DNA from: MFAQ01 sp964592455
GTDB lineage: Bacteria; Patescibacteriota; Microgenomatia; UBA1400; MFAQ01
Reading direction: 5' to 3'
Length of the DNA: 6,166 nucleotides
Assembly: GCA_964592455.1 (NCBI GenBank)
Contig: CAZQDQ010000051.1
Coordinates: 1-6,166, forward strand
The position numbers and the translations under genes are program-made. Shown piece by piece: positions 1 to 4,755 of the stretch (position 1 is the stretch's first letter; each line of letters starts with the position of its first letter). The notes beneath the pieces are model-generated. The model made no database searches. It had not been told where the DNA came from and saw only the letters and a list, made by a program, of their open reading frames with translations.

Positions 1-377
1 ATAGACAGTGGTAGGATTACACAATTTGGTGTAGTGGTTGAACTACCAAGACTCTCAATGAACAGTTTGCTAAACTTGAACCAAAGGCCAGTTGAAAGGA
101 ACAACGGTAAAATTAGTATAAGGACTGAGTAGAGACTAAAGACCTTGAGTGAATCATGTAGCCTTTTGGTCAGCATAACCAAAAATAATAATGTGGCTAT
201 GTTTAGCACGAACAATATCACAGCAGAGCCAGTAGACAATGCAAAGACTTCAACTGATCTAAGACTCTCGATATTTGAAATTTTTATAAAGGCTGAAAAA
301 AGGAAACCTTCTAGTAAAAATGCCAAGGTGAAGATAGTTGCTCCAAGGAGAGCAGTTGCGGTTTTAGAAAATTTCAC
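1..377 (-). CDS. Small multi-spanning membrane protein, unknown function (C-terminus beyond window)
   Basis: The minus-strand reading frame stays open to the window edge, so the gene is partial, with 125 residues visible. I do not recognise the family. Counting from the GTG start, three strongly hydrophobic segments lie at about residues 8-30, 47-69 and 80-100. A basic stretch (KR near 71-72) follows the second, suggesting an integral inner-membrane protein. I chose the GTG at 377 because GGAGG (387..383) sits 5 nt before it. An in-frame ATG at 389 would add four residues (MEVL), but it overlaps the GGAGG and has no ribosome binding site of its own. An extended -10 element (417..409) lies 31 nt upstream of the GTG, almost the same geometry as the next gene (464-757). 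A terminator separates the two, so this gene is probably transcribed on its own. The plus-strand frame across 145-408 is a shadow. The coding call is fairly firm; the function is unknown. Confidence 0.72.
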   Translation of the reverse strand, partial: MKFSKTATALLGATIFTLAFLLEGFLFSAFIKISNIESLRSVEVFALSTGSAVILFVLNIATLLFLVMLTKRLHDSLKVFSLYSVLILILPLFLSTGLWFKFSKLFIESLGSSTTTPNCVILPLS

Positions 378-382
378 AAGAA

Positions 383-387
383 CCTCC
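383..387 (-). promoter_or_regulatory. Shine-Dalgarno GGAGG that decides a GTG start
   Basis: GGAGG on the minus strand, 5 nt before GTG at 377. It overlaps the alternative ATG at 389-387, so it can only serve the downstream GTG. The spacing equals that of the SD of the gene at 464-757. Confidence 0.7.
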
Positions 388-408
388 ATGTTAAGGTGTT
401 TACCATAA

Positions 409-417
409 ATTGTATCA
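409..417 (-). promoter_or_regulatory. Extended -10 promoter for the leftmost membrane-protein gene
   Basis: The minus strand reads TGATACAAT, a TGn motif followed by TACAAT (5 of 6 to consensus). No convincing -35 is visible, as expected for an extended -10 promoter; the -35 position falls inside the upstream terminator hairpin. The predicted transcript start is near 402, giving a leader of about 25 nt that contains the GGAGG. It is parallel in layout to the promoter at 790-798. Confidence 0.5.
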
Positions 418-423
418 TGGCAC

Positions 424-457
424 AAAAAAAGCACTGGTAATAAATTACACCAGTGCT
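424..457 (-). terminator. Rho-independent terminator after the 464-757 gene
   Basis: On the minus strand an 8-bp stem (AGCACTGG at 457..450 paired with CCAGTGCT at 437..430 and base 430) encloses a 12-nt AT-rich loop that can extend the pairing. Seven T residues (430..424) follow. It begins 7 nt after the stop codon of the 464-757 gene. The plus strand lacks a comparable T run, so it acts one way. Confidence 0.85.
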
Positions 458-463
458 ATGGTT

Positions 464-757
464 TTAGCGGTCAAATGCGTAAACGAAAAGGCCGATGAAT
501 AATATAACAATACCTACTGACAAAACATCTGTGGATTGCATTACCAGAGCAGCTAAAACTGTTGCTGTTGCCACCCAAAAGGCTGAGCCGTGAAGCTTTT
601 TTGAACCAAGGGCTAGCCAAGAAGCCAACCAGCCACATACAAAAAGAGCTACACCAAAAATTCTTGGGTATTGCTCCGCGAACGGAAGTGAGCCGATATA
701 GCCAGCAATAATGGAGCTTAAAAACCACAGAAAAAGCCTTATTTTGTTGTCAACCAT
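464..757 (-). CDS. Small four-helix membrane protein, unknown function
   Basis: A 97-residue hydrophobic protein that I do not recognise. Likely membrane segments lie at about residues 5-23, 32-50, 57-73 and 77-94, separated by short loops; one loop carries GSKKLHG (51-57). There are no cysteine clusters or catalytic-looking motifs. The length and hydropathy resemble many small uncharacterised membrane proteins, but I cannot tie it to a family. The ATG at 757 is well supported by AAAGGAGGAA ending a few bases upstream, with 5 nt between GGAGG and ATG. A consensus TATAAT with an extended TGG lies 32 nt before the start, and a strong terminator follows the stop. It therefore looks like a single-gene transcript, although read-through from the DUF2130 gene 77 nt upstream is possible. 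Gene call sure, role unknown. Confidence 0.82.
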   Translation of the reverse strand: MVDNKIRLFLWFLSSIIAGYIGSLPFAEQYPRIFGVALFVCGWLASWLALGSKKLHGSAFWVATATVLAALVMQSTDVLSVGIVILFIGLFVYAFDR

Positions 758-762
758 TTGTT

Positions 763-767
763 CCTCC
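763..767 (-). promoter_or_regulatory. Strong Shine-Dalgarno (GGAGG within AAAGGAGG)
   Basis: GGAGG on the minus strand with 5 nt to the ATG at 757. It is one of only two clear SD sequences in the window, and this contrasts with the SD-less starts further right. Confidence 0.8.
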
Positions 768-789
768 TTTAAAGAACTATATTTGCAGT

Positions 790-798
790 ATTATACCA
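790..798 (-). promoter_or_regulatory. Consensus extended -10 promoter for the 464-757 gene
   Basis: The minus strand reads TGGTATAAT: a perfect TATAAT (795..790) preceded by the TGn extension. No good -35 is seen at 16-18 bp. The predicted transcript start is near 783, giving a leader of about 26 nt that carries the SD. A 6-bp inverted repeat (797-813) overlaps its upstream edge and could be an operator. Confidence 0.65.
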
Positions 799-813
799 TA
801 TCTATAGGATATG
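797..813. repeat. Perfect inverted repeat CATATC-5-GATATG in the promoter spacer
   Basis: CATATC (797-802) and GATATG (808-813) flank TATAG. On the minus strand it lies directly upstream of the TATAAT, in the spacer where a repressor would block polymerase. It is AT-rich and short, so chance is possible. No T run follows, so it is not a terminator for the DUF2130 gene ending at 835. Confidence 0.35.
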
Positions 814-834
814 ATAGGTTTGAAGTATGGATAT

Positions 835-1908
835 TCACTCTGAAAGTGAAAGAAGAGGAAGAGATGGGAGAGACTGGCCAGCAAGTCCCTGGATACTACC
901 GTAAATACTGGCTGTACTGCTAATTATTCTTTGGGCTTGAGCTTCTCTTTCTTTCCAAATTTTTTCGAAGGCAACTCTTTCTTTTTGAATTTGATTGAAC
1001 ATGTTTTGGTGAACCTCAAGTATATTTTGAACTTGCTGAATGAAAGCGTCGCTGGTTAGATAACTGTAAATCATTTCAGACTTTGTTCCCTTATCTTGAC
1101 TATGGTGTTTTTCTCTAGCAACGTCGATTAAATTTTTGCGTAAAATTTCGGCCAAGGGTAAAAACAGCTTTGGCTCTGATACCCAAACACCTTGGTAAAT
1201 TCCAAACCCATTTTTGATTTCTTTTGGAAGGGTTGCAGTAATAATTACCGGAATATTTGCTTTTGAGGCTCTTAGGTCGTCTTTTAATTTTACAACCCAG
1301 TCGTCTACCCAGGCTTTGGTTCTTTTGCTTTCCCAAAGAATGACACCGCAAACAGTCCCCTTGCTAGTACGAACAGTTTGGCTAATGTCTGCACCTCTTA
1401 CCCCCTTACCAACAGGTTCGATAAGATCATGGGGAAAGGTATACCTAAGACTTTCTTCTAAATCTAGCTCTGCTACTTCACCTTGAAGTTGTTGTGACCC
1501 TTGGGAGGCTTTTATTTGAGCTTCTTCGAGTGATTTTTTTAAATCACTGATCATTTTTTCTTTTTCTAGATCCTTTAATCGATGGGTTTCGCTGGCTTCC
1601 AATAGGATTTGTTGGCGGACTTTTTCTTTTTCTAGGTTGATTTGCTTTTGTTTTTCCAATTCAAAATTTTGTTTTTCGTCTTCTAGCTTTAATTTTTCCT
1701 GTAGCAACTTAAGACTTTCTTGTCTGGCTTCTTCAAGCTTTTTGTTTTTAAAATCGAGCTCAGAGCGTATTTGCTCGCTTTGTTTTTTAAACTCGTTTTT
1801 TGTTTTTGCGAGAATTTCTTTTTCTATTTCTGGTGCCAAAGTTTTTTTGAGAGCGTCACTTATTTCAATGAGTTCGCCGCATTTGGGACATTTAAGATTT
1901 GTATCCAT
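835..1908 (-). CDS. DUF2130 family coiled-coil protein with nuclease-like C-terminal domain
   Basis: A 357-residue cytoplasmic protein. The N-terminus has one CxxC pair (C7, C10 in CPKCGELIE), a half zinc-ribbon. A Lys/Glu-rich coiled coil fills about residues 27-145. The C-terminal domain (about 150-345) matches the DUF2130 (PF09903) pattern: GKGVRGADI (167-175), CGVILWESKRTKAW (187-200), a KLKDDLRASKA block (207-217), GVWVSEP (240-246) and a final IYGSIQGLAG (335-344). The order E151, D174, E193-S-K195 resembles the E...D...ExK core of PD-(D/E)XK nucleases; this is my inference, since the family has no assigned function. The overall plan, coiled coil then nuclease-like domain, recalls RmuC. 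It is somewhat short for the family because the coil is short. There is no SD; a TAAAAT ends 8 nt before the ATG, suggesting a leaderless message. It is divergent from the gene at 1946. The plus-strand frames in this span are shadows. Confidence 0.93.
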   Translation of the reverse strand: MDTNLKCPKCGELIEISDALKKTLAPEIEKEILAKTKNEFKKQSEQIRSELDFKNKKLEEARQESLKLLQEKLKLEDEKQNFELEKQKQINLEKEKVRQQILLEASETHRLKDLEKEKMISDLKKSLEEAQIKASQGSQQLQGEVAELDLEESLRYTFPHDLIEPVGKGVRGADISQTVRTSKGTVCGVILWESKRTKAWVDDWVVKLKDDLRASKANIPVIITATLPKEIKNGFGIYQGVWVSEPKLFLPLAEILRKNLIDVAREKHHSQDKGTKSEMIYSYLTSDAFIQQVQNILEVHQNMFNQIQKERVAFEKIWKEREAQAQRIISSTASIYGSIQGLAGQSLPSLPLLSLSE

Positions 1909-1916
1909 ATTTAGTT

Positions 1917-1922
1917 ATTTTA
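1917..1922 (-). promoter_or_regulatory. Putative -10 for a leaderless DUF2130 transcript
   Basis: TAAAAT on the minus strand (5 of 6 to consensus), ending 8 nt before the ATG at 1908. Transcription would start within a couple of bases of the start codon. No -35 and no SD are visible. Inferred from position. Confidence 0.4.
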
Positions 1923-1932
1923 CGCCAGGTTG

Positions 1933-1938
1933 TAGAAT
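1933..1938 (+). promoter_or_regulatory. Putative -10 for a leaderless transcript of the 1946 gene
   Basis: TAGAAT (5 of 6), preceded by TG, ending 7 nt before the ATG at 1946. No SD lies between. It faces the opposite-strand TAAAAT at 1917-1922 across 10 bp, so the two promoters share the 37-bp spacer. Confidence 0.4.
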
Positions 1939-1945
1939 CTGGTTT

Positions 1946-2326
1946 ATGGAAGGAATACACAAAAGAACAACTGAAGAAGCAAAAATTATTCGACTTGCAA
2001 ATGGTGTCAGAGAAACGGCGGAAATGATGGAAACGTTGAATTTAGCGATTGTGGATATATGGGAGCAAACGATAAATTTTTTAAGGGAGAACTATGGTGA
2101 AGAAAAATTAGAAGAAAAGTATGCAAACTTTGAAACTTCTTGGGAAAAACTGCACGAGAAATGGGGTAACGATTTGATAATCGCCTTGGGCGAACAAACT
2201 GACGATATTAACTTTATTAATCACGAAGGTTTTTTGAATAAGGAAGTTGTTGCGGAACTAGTTAAAGATGTTAAAAAAAGAAGAGCTAGACTTAGTGAGA
2301 TCTTAGCTTCTCGAGATGTTTTTTGA
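1946..2326 (+). CDS. Small helical protein of unknown function
   Basis: A 126-residue soluble protein that I do not recognise. It is rich in Glu, Lys and Arg, with no membrane segment and no cysteine. Predicted mostly alpha-helical, it has amphipathic stretches at about 9-50 (EEAKIIRLANG, then a Met/Leu-rich run), 52-73 (Trp-containing, EKYANFETSWEKLHEKW) and 98-121 (basic, VKDVKKRRARL). The first ATG consistent with the spacer is at 1946. Upstream in-frame codons run antisense into the DUF2130 coding region and would give a low-complexity Cys/Phe/Ser-rich extension, so I reject them. There is no SD; a TAGAAT hexamer ends 7 nt before the start. It is head-to-head with DUF2130 and overlaps the 3' end of the HPF-like gene by 35 nt. 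The stop is UGA. It could be a helical regulator or partner protein, but nothing in the sequence shows that. Confidence 0.75.
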   Translation: MEGIHKRTTEEAKIIRLANGVRETAEMMETLNLAIVDIWEQTINFLRENYGEEKLEEKYANFETSWEKLHEKWGNDLIIALGEQTDDINFINHEGFLNKEVVAELVKDVKKRRARLSEILASRDVF

Positions 2327-2594
2327 TTTGTCTCTTTGCCGTATCTCTTACCCTTAGGAGTCCATCTAAGAGAATTTTATGCTCATCTTTAATGTTTATG
2401 GGGCAGGCAGGTAAATTCATGTCAAACTTTATTTGGAACATGGGACCGCTTTTTTCTATCGAAAGGGAAGCTATTTTAAGATCTGGTTGGTAGTTGGTGA
2501 GAAGTTTTTCTAAAGATTGCTCAAATTTTTTGACAATTTTCTCTTTAAACTTGTCGGTAATACTGATCTTTTGAGTATTGATTAGTATTTGCAT
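2292..2594 (-). CDS. hpf: Short ribosome hibernation promoting factor (HPF/RaiA, S30AE family)
   Basis: A 100-residue protein. The start MQILINTQKISITDKFKEKI is the usual first strand and helix of the S30AE fold. It is followed by helix 1 (about 13-32), strand IASLSIEKS (41-49), strand FQIKFDMNLPA (53-63), and the final basic helix with RVRDTAKRQIKKHLEKLR (81-98). This corresponds to the family's beta-alpha-beta-beta-beta-alpha plan. Family members bind the small subunit decoding region and hold ribosomes inactive in stationary phase or stress. The length fits short HPF or RaiA, with no C-terminal dimerisation extension. I cannot decide between HPF and RaiA subtypes. The ATG at 2594 gives the correct N-terminus; there is no SD, and TATAAA ends 8 nt upstream. 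The 3' end overlaps the convergent unknown gene, and the promoter overlaps that of the CAP-domain gene. Confidence 0.8.
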   Translation of the reverse strand: MQILINTQKISITDKFKEKIVKKFEQSLEKLLTNYQPDLKIASLSIEKSGPMFQIKFDMNLPACPINIKDEHKILLDGLLRVRDTAKRQIKKHLEKLRSH

Positions 2595-2602
2595 AAATAT
2601 AT

Positions 2603-2608
2603 TTTATA
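2603..2608 (-). promoter_or_regulatory. Putative -10 for a leaderless hpf transcript
   Basis: TATAAA on the minus strand (5 of 6) ends 8 nt before the ATG at 2594; a TAAAAT at 2606..2601 is a second register. It overlaps the opposite-strand -10 at 2605-2610, so the two promoters cannot be open at once. Confidence 0.42.
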
Positions 2609-2610
2609 CT
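2605..2610 (+). promoter_or_regulatory. Putative -10 for a leaderless transcript of the CAP-domain gene
   Basis: TATACT (5 of 6) ends 8 nt before the ATG at 2619, with no SD. A -35 is at best 3 of 6 (TTAGTA at 2582-2587, 17-bp spacer) and would lie inside the hpf coding region. Confidence 0.42.
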
Positions 2611-2618
2611 ATTATCAA

Positions 2619-3572
2619 ATGATACAAAAAGCCTTGGTTGTAATTTTGGCTGTTTCTTGTGTGGTTTTTGTTTGGCAATACAAGCAGCTGGCAAAGATAG
2701 CAATAGCTCCTCTGTATGATCAGGTAACAGAGTACACAAGAGGACTAAAACCAACTCCTGCCAAGCTCTCGTTCCCAAATGAGCAACACCTAACCATACT
2801 GTCACAAATAAATAGTGAGCGTAGGAAAAATAACCTTAAAGAGCTAGCTTTGAGTGAGGACCTATCTAAAGCTGCCAAAGCTAGAGGAGCGGTAATTTTT
2901 GCCTTAGGAGATTTTACCGGAACAATATCTGGCCTTACCAGAGAGAAAGCCTACGACTTGGTTAACTACGAAACTTCTTACTTTGGAGACTTGGTTGTAA
3001 ATATGCTCACACCAACGGATGATTTTATGAATGAAATTCTTAATCACAAATCAAAAAAGGAAATGATTTTGCTAGACAAATTTACAGAGGTTGGAATTGC
3101 TGAGACCACAAATGATGAATACAACAGTTACTATTTACTTTTTGGGAACAAAAGACCAAAAACAACACAAACTATTGCCCCCAAAACAACAGCAAAACAA
3201 AAAATTACTTGGGGTGGGCCTGAATTGTGGGAAGCTGTGAATAAGAGAAGGGTTGAGTTTGGTGTAAATAAACTATCTAGAAAAGATGAGCTTTGTACCA
3301 TTGCTTCGATTAGACTCAATCAGCTTCTAGAGTTAGGAAAGCTGGACGGACACGCTGGCTTTAAACCAGTATTAGATAGGTCTGACCTTAAATGGATTAG
3401 TGAAAAATATAATATTAGTGAGTTTTTGGCTCAAGGATACTCAACACCAGAAGAAACAGTGAAGGGTTGGGAAAACACTTTAGGGCACAGAGGGTTGCTT
3501 ACAGGTGGAGAATACGTTTGGGGGTGCGTATATTCACAAAACTCTTTCGCTGTGGCGATATCAGCTTACTAA
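2619..3572 (+). CDS. Membrane-anchored protein with two CAP/SCP-like (YkwD-type) domains
   Basis: A 317-residue protein, probably held on the outer face of the cytoplasmic membrane. Residues 4-20 are a single hydrophobic segment (signal anchor, no lipobox), and a spacer runs to about 55. A first CAP-like domain covers about 57-176: ILSQINSERRKNNLKELALS, then a weak DLVVNML and NHKSKKEMILLDKFTEVGIA. It lacks the usual early histidine. After a Thr/Lys-rich linker (178-196), a second CAP domain covers about 201-317: LWEAVNKRRVEFGVNKLS, H245 in DGHAGF, E268 in SEFLAQGYSTPEE, W284, and GHRGLL with H290-R291. H245, E268 and H290 fit the CAP cavity pattern. C226 and C303 could form a disulfide. CAP proteins have varied and often unknown activity. 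I prefer the ATG at 2619 over 2589 because it places the hydrophobic segment at the N-terminus and follows a -10. The stop overlaps the nuclease stop by 4 nt. Confidence 0.85.
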   Translation: MIQKALVVILAVSCVVFVWQYKQLAKIAIAPLYDQVTEYTRGLKPTPAKLSFPNEQHLTILSQINSERRKNNLKELALSEDLSKAAKARGAVIFALGDFTGTISGLTREKAYDLVNYETSYFGDLVVNMLTPTDDFMNEILNHKSKKEMILLDKFTEVGIAETTNDEYNSYYLLFGNKRPKTTQTIAPKTTAKQKITWGGPELWEAVNKRRVEFGVNKLSRKDELCTIASIRLNQLLELGKLDGHAGFKPVLDRSDLKWISEKYNISEFLAQGYSTPEETVKGWENTLGHRGLLTGGEYVWGCVYSQNSFAVAISAY

Positions 3573-4441
3573 TGAATTATTTCTTCTATCTCCTCTACCG
3601 GGTCATCCACTTCTTTACTTAAAAAATATAAGTTGTGACGATCTGATTCACCAACCTTTTCCCCCCCACCATGATAAATAACTTCCAGATTCTTGCAGGC
3701 GTTACAGCTATCTTTACCGTTCGGGCAATTAAAGCTTTCTAACTTTCTGGCTAGTTTAATCTTTCTGCCTATTTCCAAAACTTTACTGTTGGCTACTTCT
3801 AGCTCTGGCAGGTCCATTCTGCTTGGCATAGTGTCGTATTCCAGATACCAGTAACTAAGTTTTTCGACTGGTCTTTTTTGACAGTTTTTGGCTAAGAGAT
3901 AGTAAATAGGAAGCTGTAGTGAGTTGGAATTTTCTTCTTTTTTGCTAGTTTTAAAGTCAATTATGTGAACCGCATCTAGGTCGCTTAAATATTCGAGCCA
4001 GTCAATCTTGCCACACAAAATAATATTTTCTTCTTCGCTAAGCCAATAGTAAAGAAAATCTTGTTTGAGTTTGACTGAGAGCCTGGAGAGTGGGCCTGGG
4101 TTATCCATAACTTTGCGAAGCATTTGTTTGCCTCTCTCTTTGGTAGCAATTTCTTTGTCAGTGCTATCAAAACCACCAAGCTTGCCAGTAAATTTTTGCC
4201 AAATAATTTCAAATTTTACGATTGGTGAGATGTCGAATCGTTTGTCTGTAGGGATTTGAGACAGTCCTTCCAAAACTTCGTGGACAGCAGAACCTAAGGA
4301 TAGTGCGGGGCCGACAATTTGGATTTTTTTGCCGTTTTCGCGATCTTTATAAATATTTTTTAGATAATAACTTCTTGGACAAATTAAATAATCATTTATT
4401 GAGGTGTGGGAAACCCATGTAGCAGTGAATTTGTCTTTCAT
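3569..4441 (-). CDS. RecB/Cas4-like PD-(D/E)XK nuclease with possible Fe-S or zinc cysteines
   Basis: A 290-residue cytoplasmic protein with the ordered motifs of the PDDEXK_1/RecB-like group. These are SHTSINDYLICPRSYYL (11-27, with C21), GSAVHEVLEGL with H54, GKIDWLE with D147, IIDFKTSK with D162 and K164 (D-x-K), and QLPIYYLLA (176-184) holding the QxxxY motif (Q176, Y180). All core catalytic residues appear present, so it is likely an active DNA nuclease. C21 with C239, C246 and C249 recalls the four-cysteine iron-sulfur staple of AddB and Cas4. However, the C-terminal spacing is C-x6-C-x2-C rather than the usual C-x2-C-x5/6-C. An acidic tail (DDPVEEIEEIIH) ends the protein. The ATG overlaps the TGA of the DUF192 gene (ATGA), so translation is probably coupled. 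There are no cas genes or CRISPR nearby, so this is not evidence for CRISPR. The natural role is probably DNA repair or recombination. Confidence 0.88.
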   Translation of the reverse strand: MKDKFTATWVSHTSINDYLICPRSYYLKNIYKDRENGKKIQIVGPALSLGSAVHEVLEGLSQIPTDKRFDISPIVKFEIIWQKFTGKLGGFDSTDKEIATKERGKQMLRKVMDNPGPLSRLSVKLKQDFLYYWLSEEENIILCGKIDWLEYLSDLDAVHIIDFKTSKKEENSNSLQLPIYYLLAKNCQKRPVEKLSYWYLEYDTMPSRMDLPELEVANSKVLEIGRKIKLARKLESFNCPNGKDSCNACKNLEVIYHGGGEKVGESDRHNLYFLSKEVDDPVEEIEEIIH

Positions 4442-4746
4442 AACTCGTATTCTAAGTTGACTGTATCACCTATTTTAATATTGTTTTTTTTAATAAAACC
4501 ATCTTCCAACTCTATAACTATACTGTAAAGGGGTAAGTAAAAGAAAAAAGAAAAGGGCTTCAAGGATTGTCTCATATCGACCACTTCACCCCAGCGAGTT
4601 AGAAGTAAAACATCAATTGGGTAACGCATAAAAAAAGTATGGATGCCAAAACGAGTAGTGAAAAGTACAGGTGGCTTGTGTTTTTTATCTATTAGCCCTA
4701 GTAACTTATGAAAAAAGGAGCTGAGGACTTTTACTCTGATAGTCAT
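4438..4746 (-). CDS. DUF192 family protein
   Basis: A 102-residue protein of the DUF192 family (PF02643). Matching features are KLLGLIDKK (14-22, the family's GLM-type motif), FGIHTFFMRYPIDVLLL (33-49), a GEVVDMRQSLKPF block (53-65), YSIVIELEDGFIKKNNIKIGD (74-94) and a terminal VNLEYEL. The family is widespread and often has an export signal in other bacteria; none is present here, so this version is probably cytoplasmic. It is short for the family but appears complete. Its biochemical role is not established. There is no SD. The spacer to the divergent gene is only 20 bp, and the nearest -10-like hexamer (TATTAT) ends 4 nt before the ATG, too close for a normal leaderless start. The promoter of this gene is therefore unresolved. 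It is first in a two-gene unit with the nuclease, sharing ATGA. Confidence 0.88.
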   Translation of the reverse strand: MTIRVKVLSSFFHKLLGLIDKKHKPPVLFTTRFGIHTFFMRYPIDVLLLTRWGEVVDMRQSLKPFSFFFYLPLYSIVIELEDGFIKKNNIKIGDTVNLEYEL

Positions 4747-4749
4747 ATG

Positions 4750-4755
4750 TATAAT
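4750..4755 (+). promoter_or_regulatory. Consensus -10 upstream of the 4767 gene
   Basis: A perfect TATAAT preceded by TG, with 11 nt to the ATG at 4767. The predicted transcript start is near 4762, leaving about 5 nt of leader and no room for an SD. A -35 is not recognisable and would lie inside the DUF192 gene. It probably drives both the small acidic protein and the MFS transporter. Confidence 0.5.

Noticed and set aside
145..408. Plus-strand 87-residue open frame at the left end
   Set aside because: It is antisense to a minus-strand frame that stays open to the window edge, has three clear membrane segments, an SD and a promoter; the plus-strand product is hydrophilic and lacks an SD.
797..813. 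Hairpin as terminator of the DUF2130 gene
   Set aside because: The stem is AT-rich and only 6 bp, no T run follows on the minus strand, and it lies in a promoter.
1637..1945. N-terminal extension of the 1946 gene (start at 1637)
   Set aside because: The extra 103 residues are the antisense of the Lys/Glu-rich DUF2130 coil, giving a low-complexity Phe/Ser/Cys sequence; the real gene starts in the intergenic spacer.
2589..2618. Earlier ATG at 2589 for the CAP-domain protein
   Set aside because: It adds MHKYILYYYQ ahead of the signal anchor, lies upstream of the -10 hexamer at 2605-2610, and overlaps the hpf start codon; 2619 gives a normal N-terminus.
2545..2805. Minus-strand 86-residue open frame
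   Set aside because: It overlaps both the hpf start and the CAP-domain gene, which have recognisable families; its own translation has no domain character.
3569..4441. Nuclease as Cas4 of a CRISPR-Cas locus
   Set aside because: No repeats with regular spacers and no cas1, cas2 or effector genes occur in the window; RecB-like nucleases of this type are common outside CRISPR.
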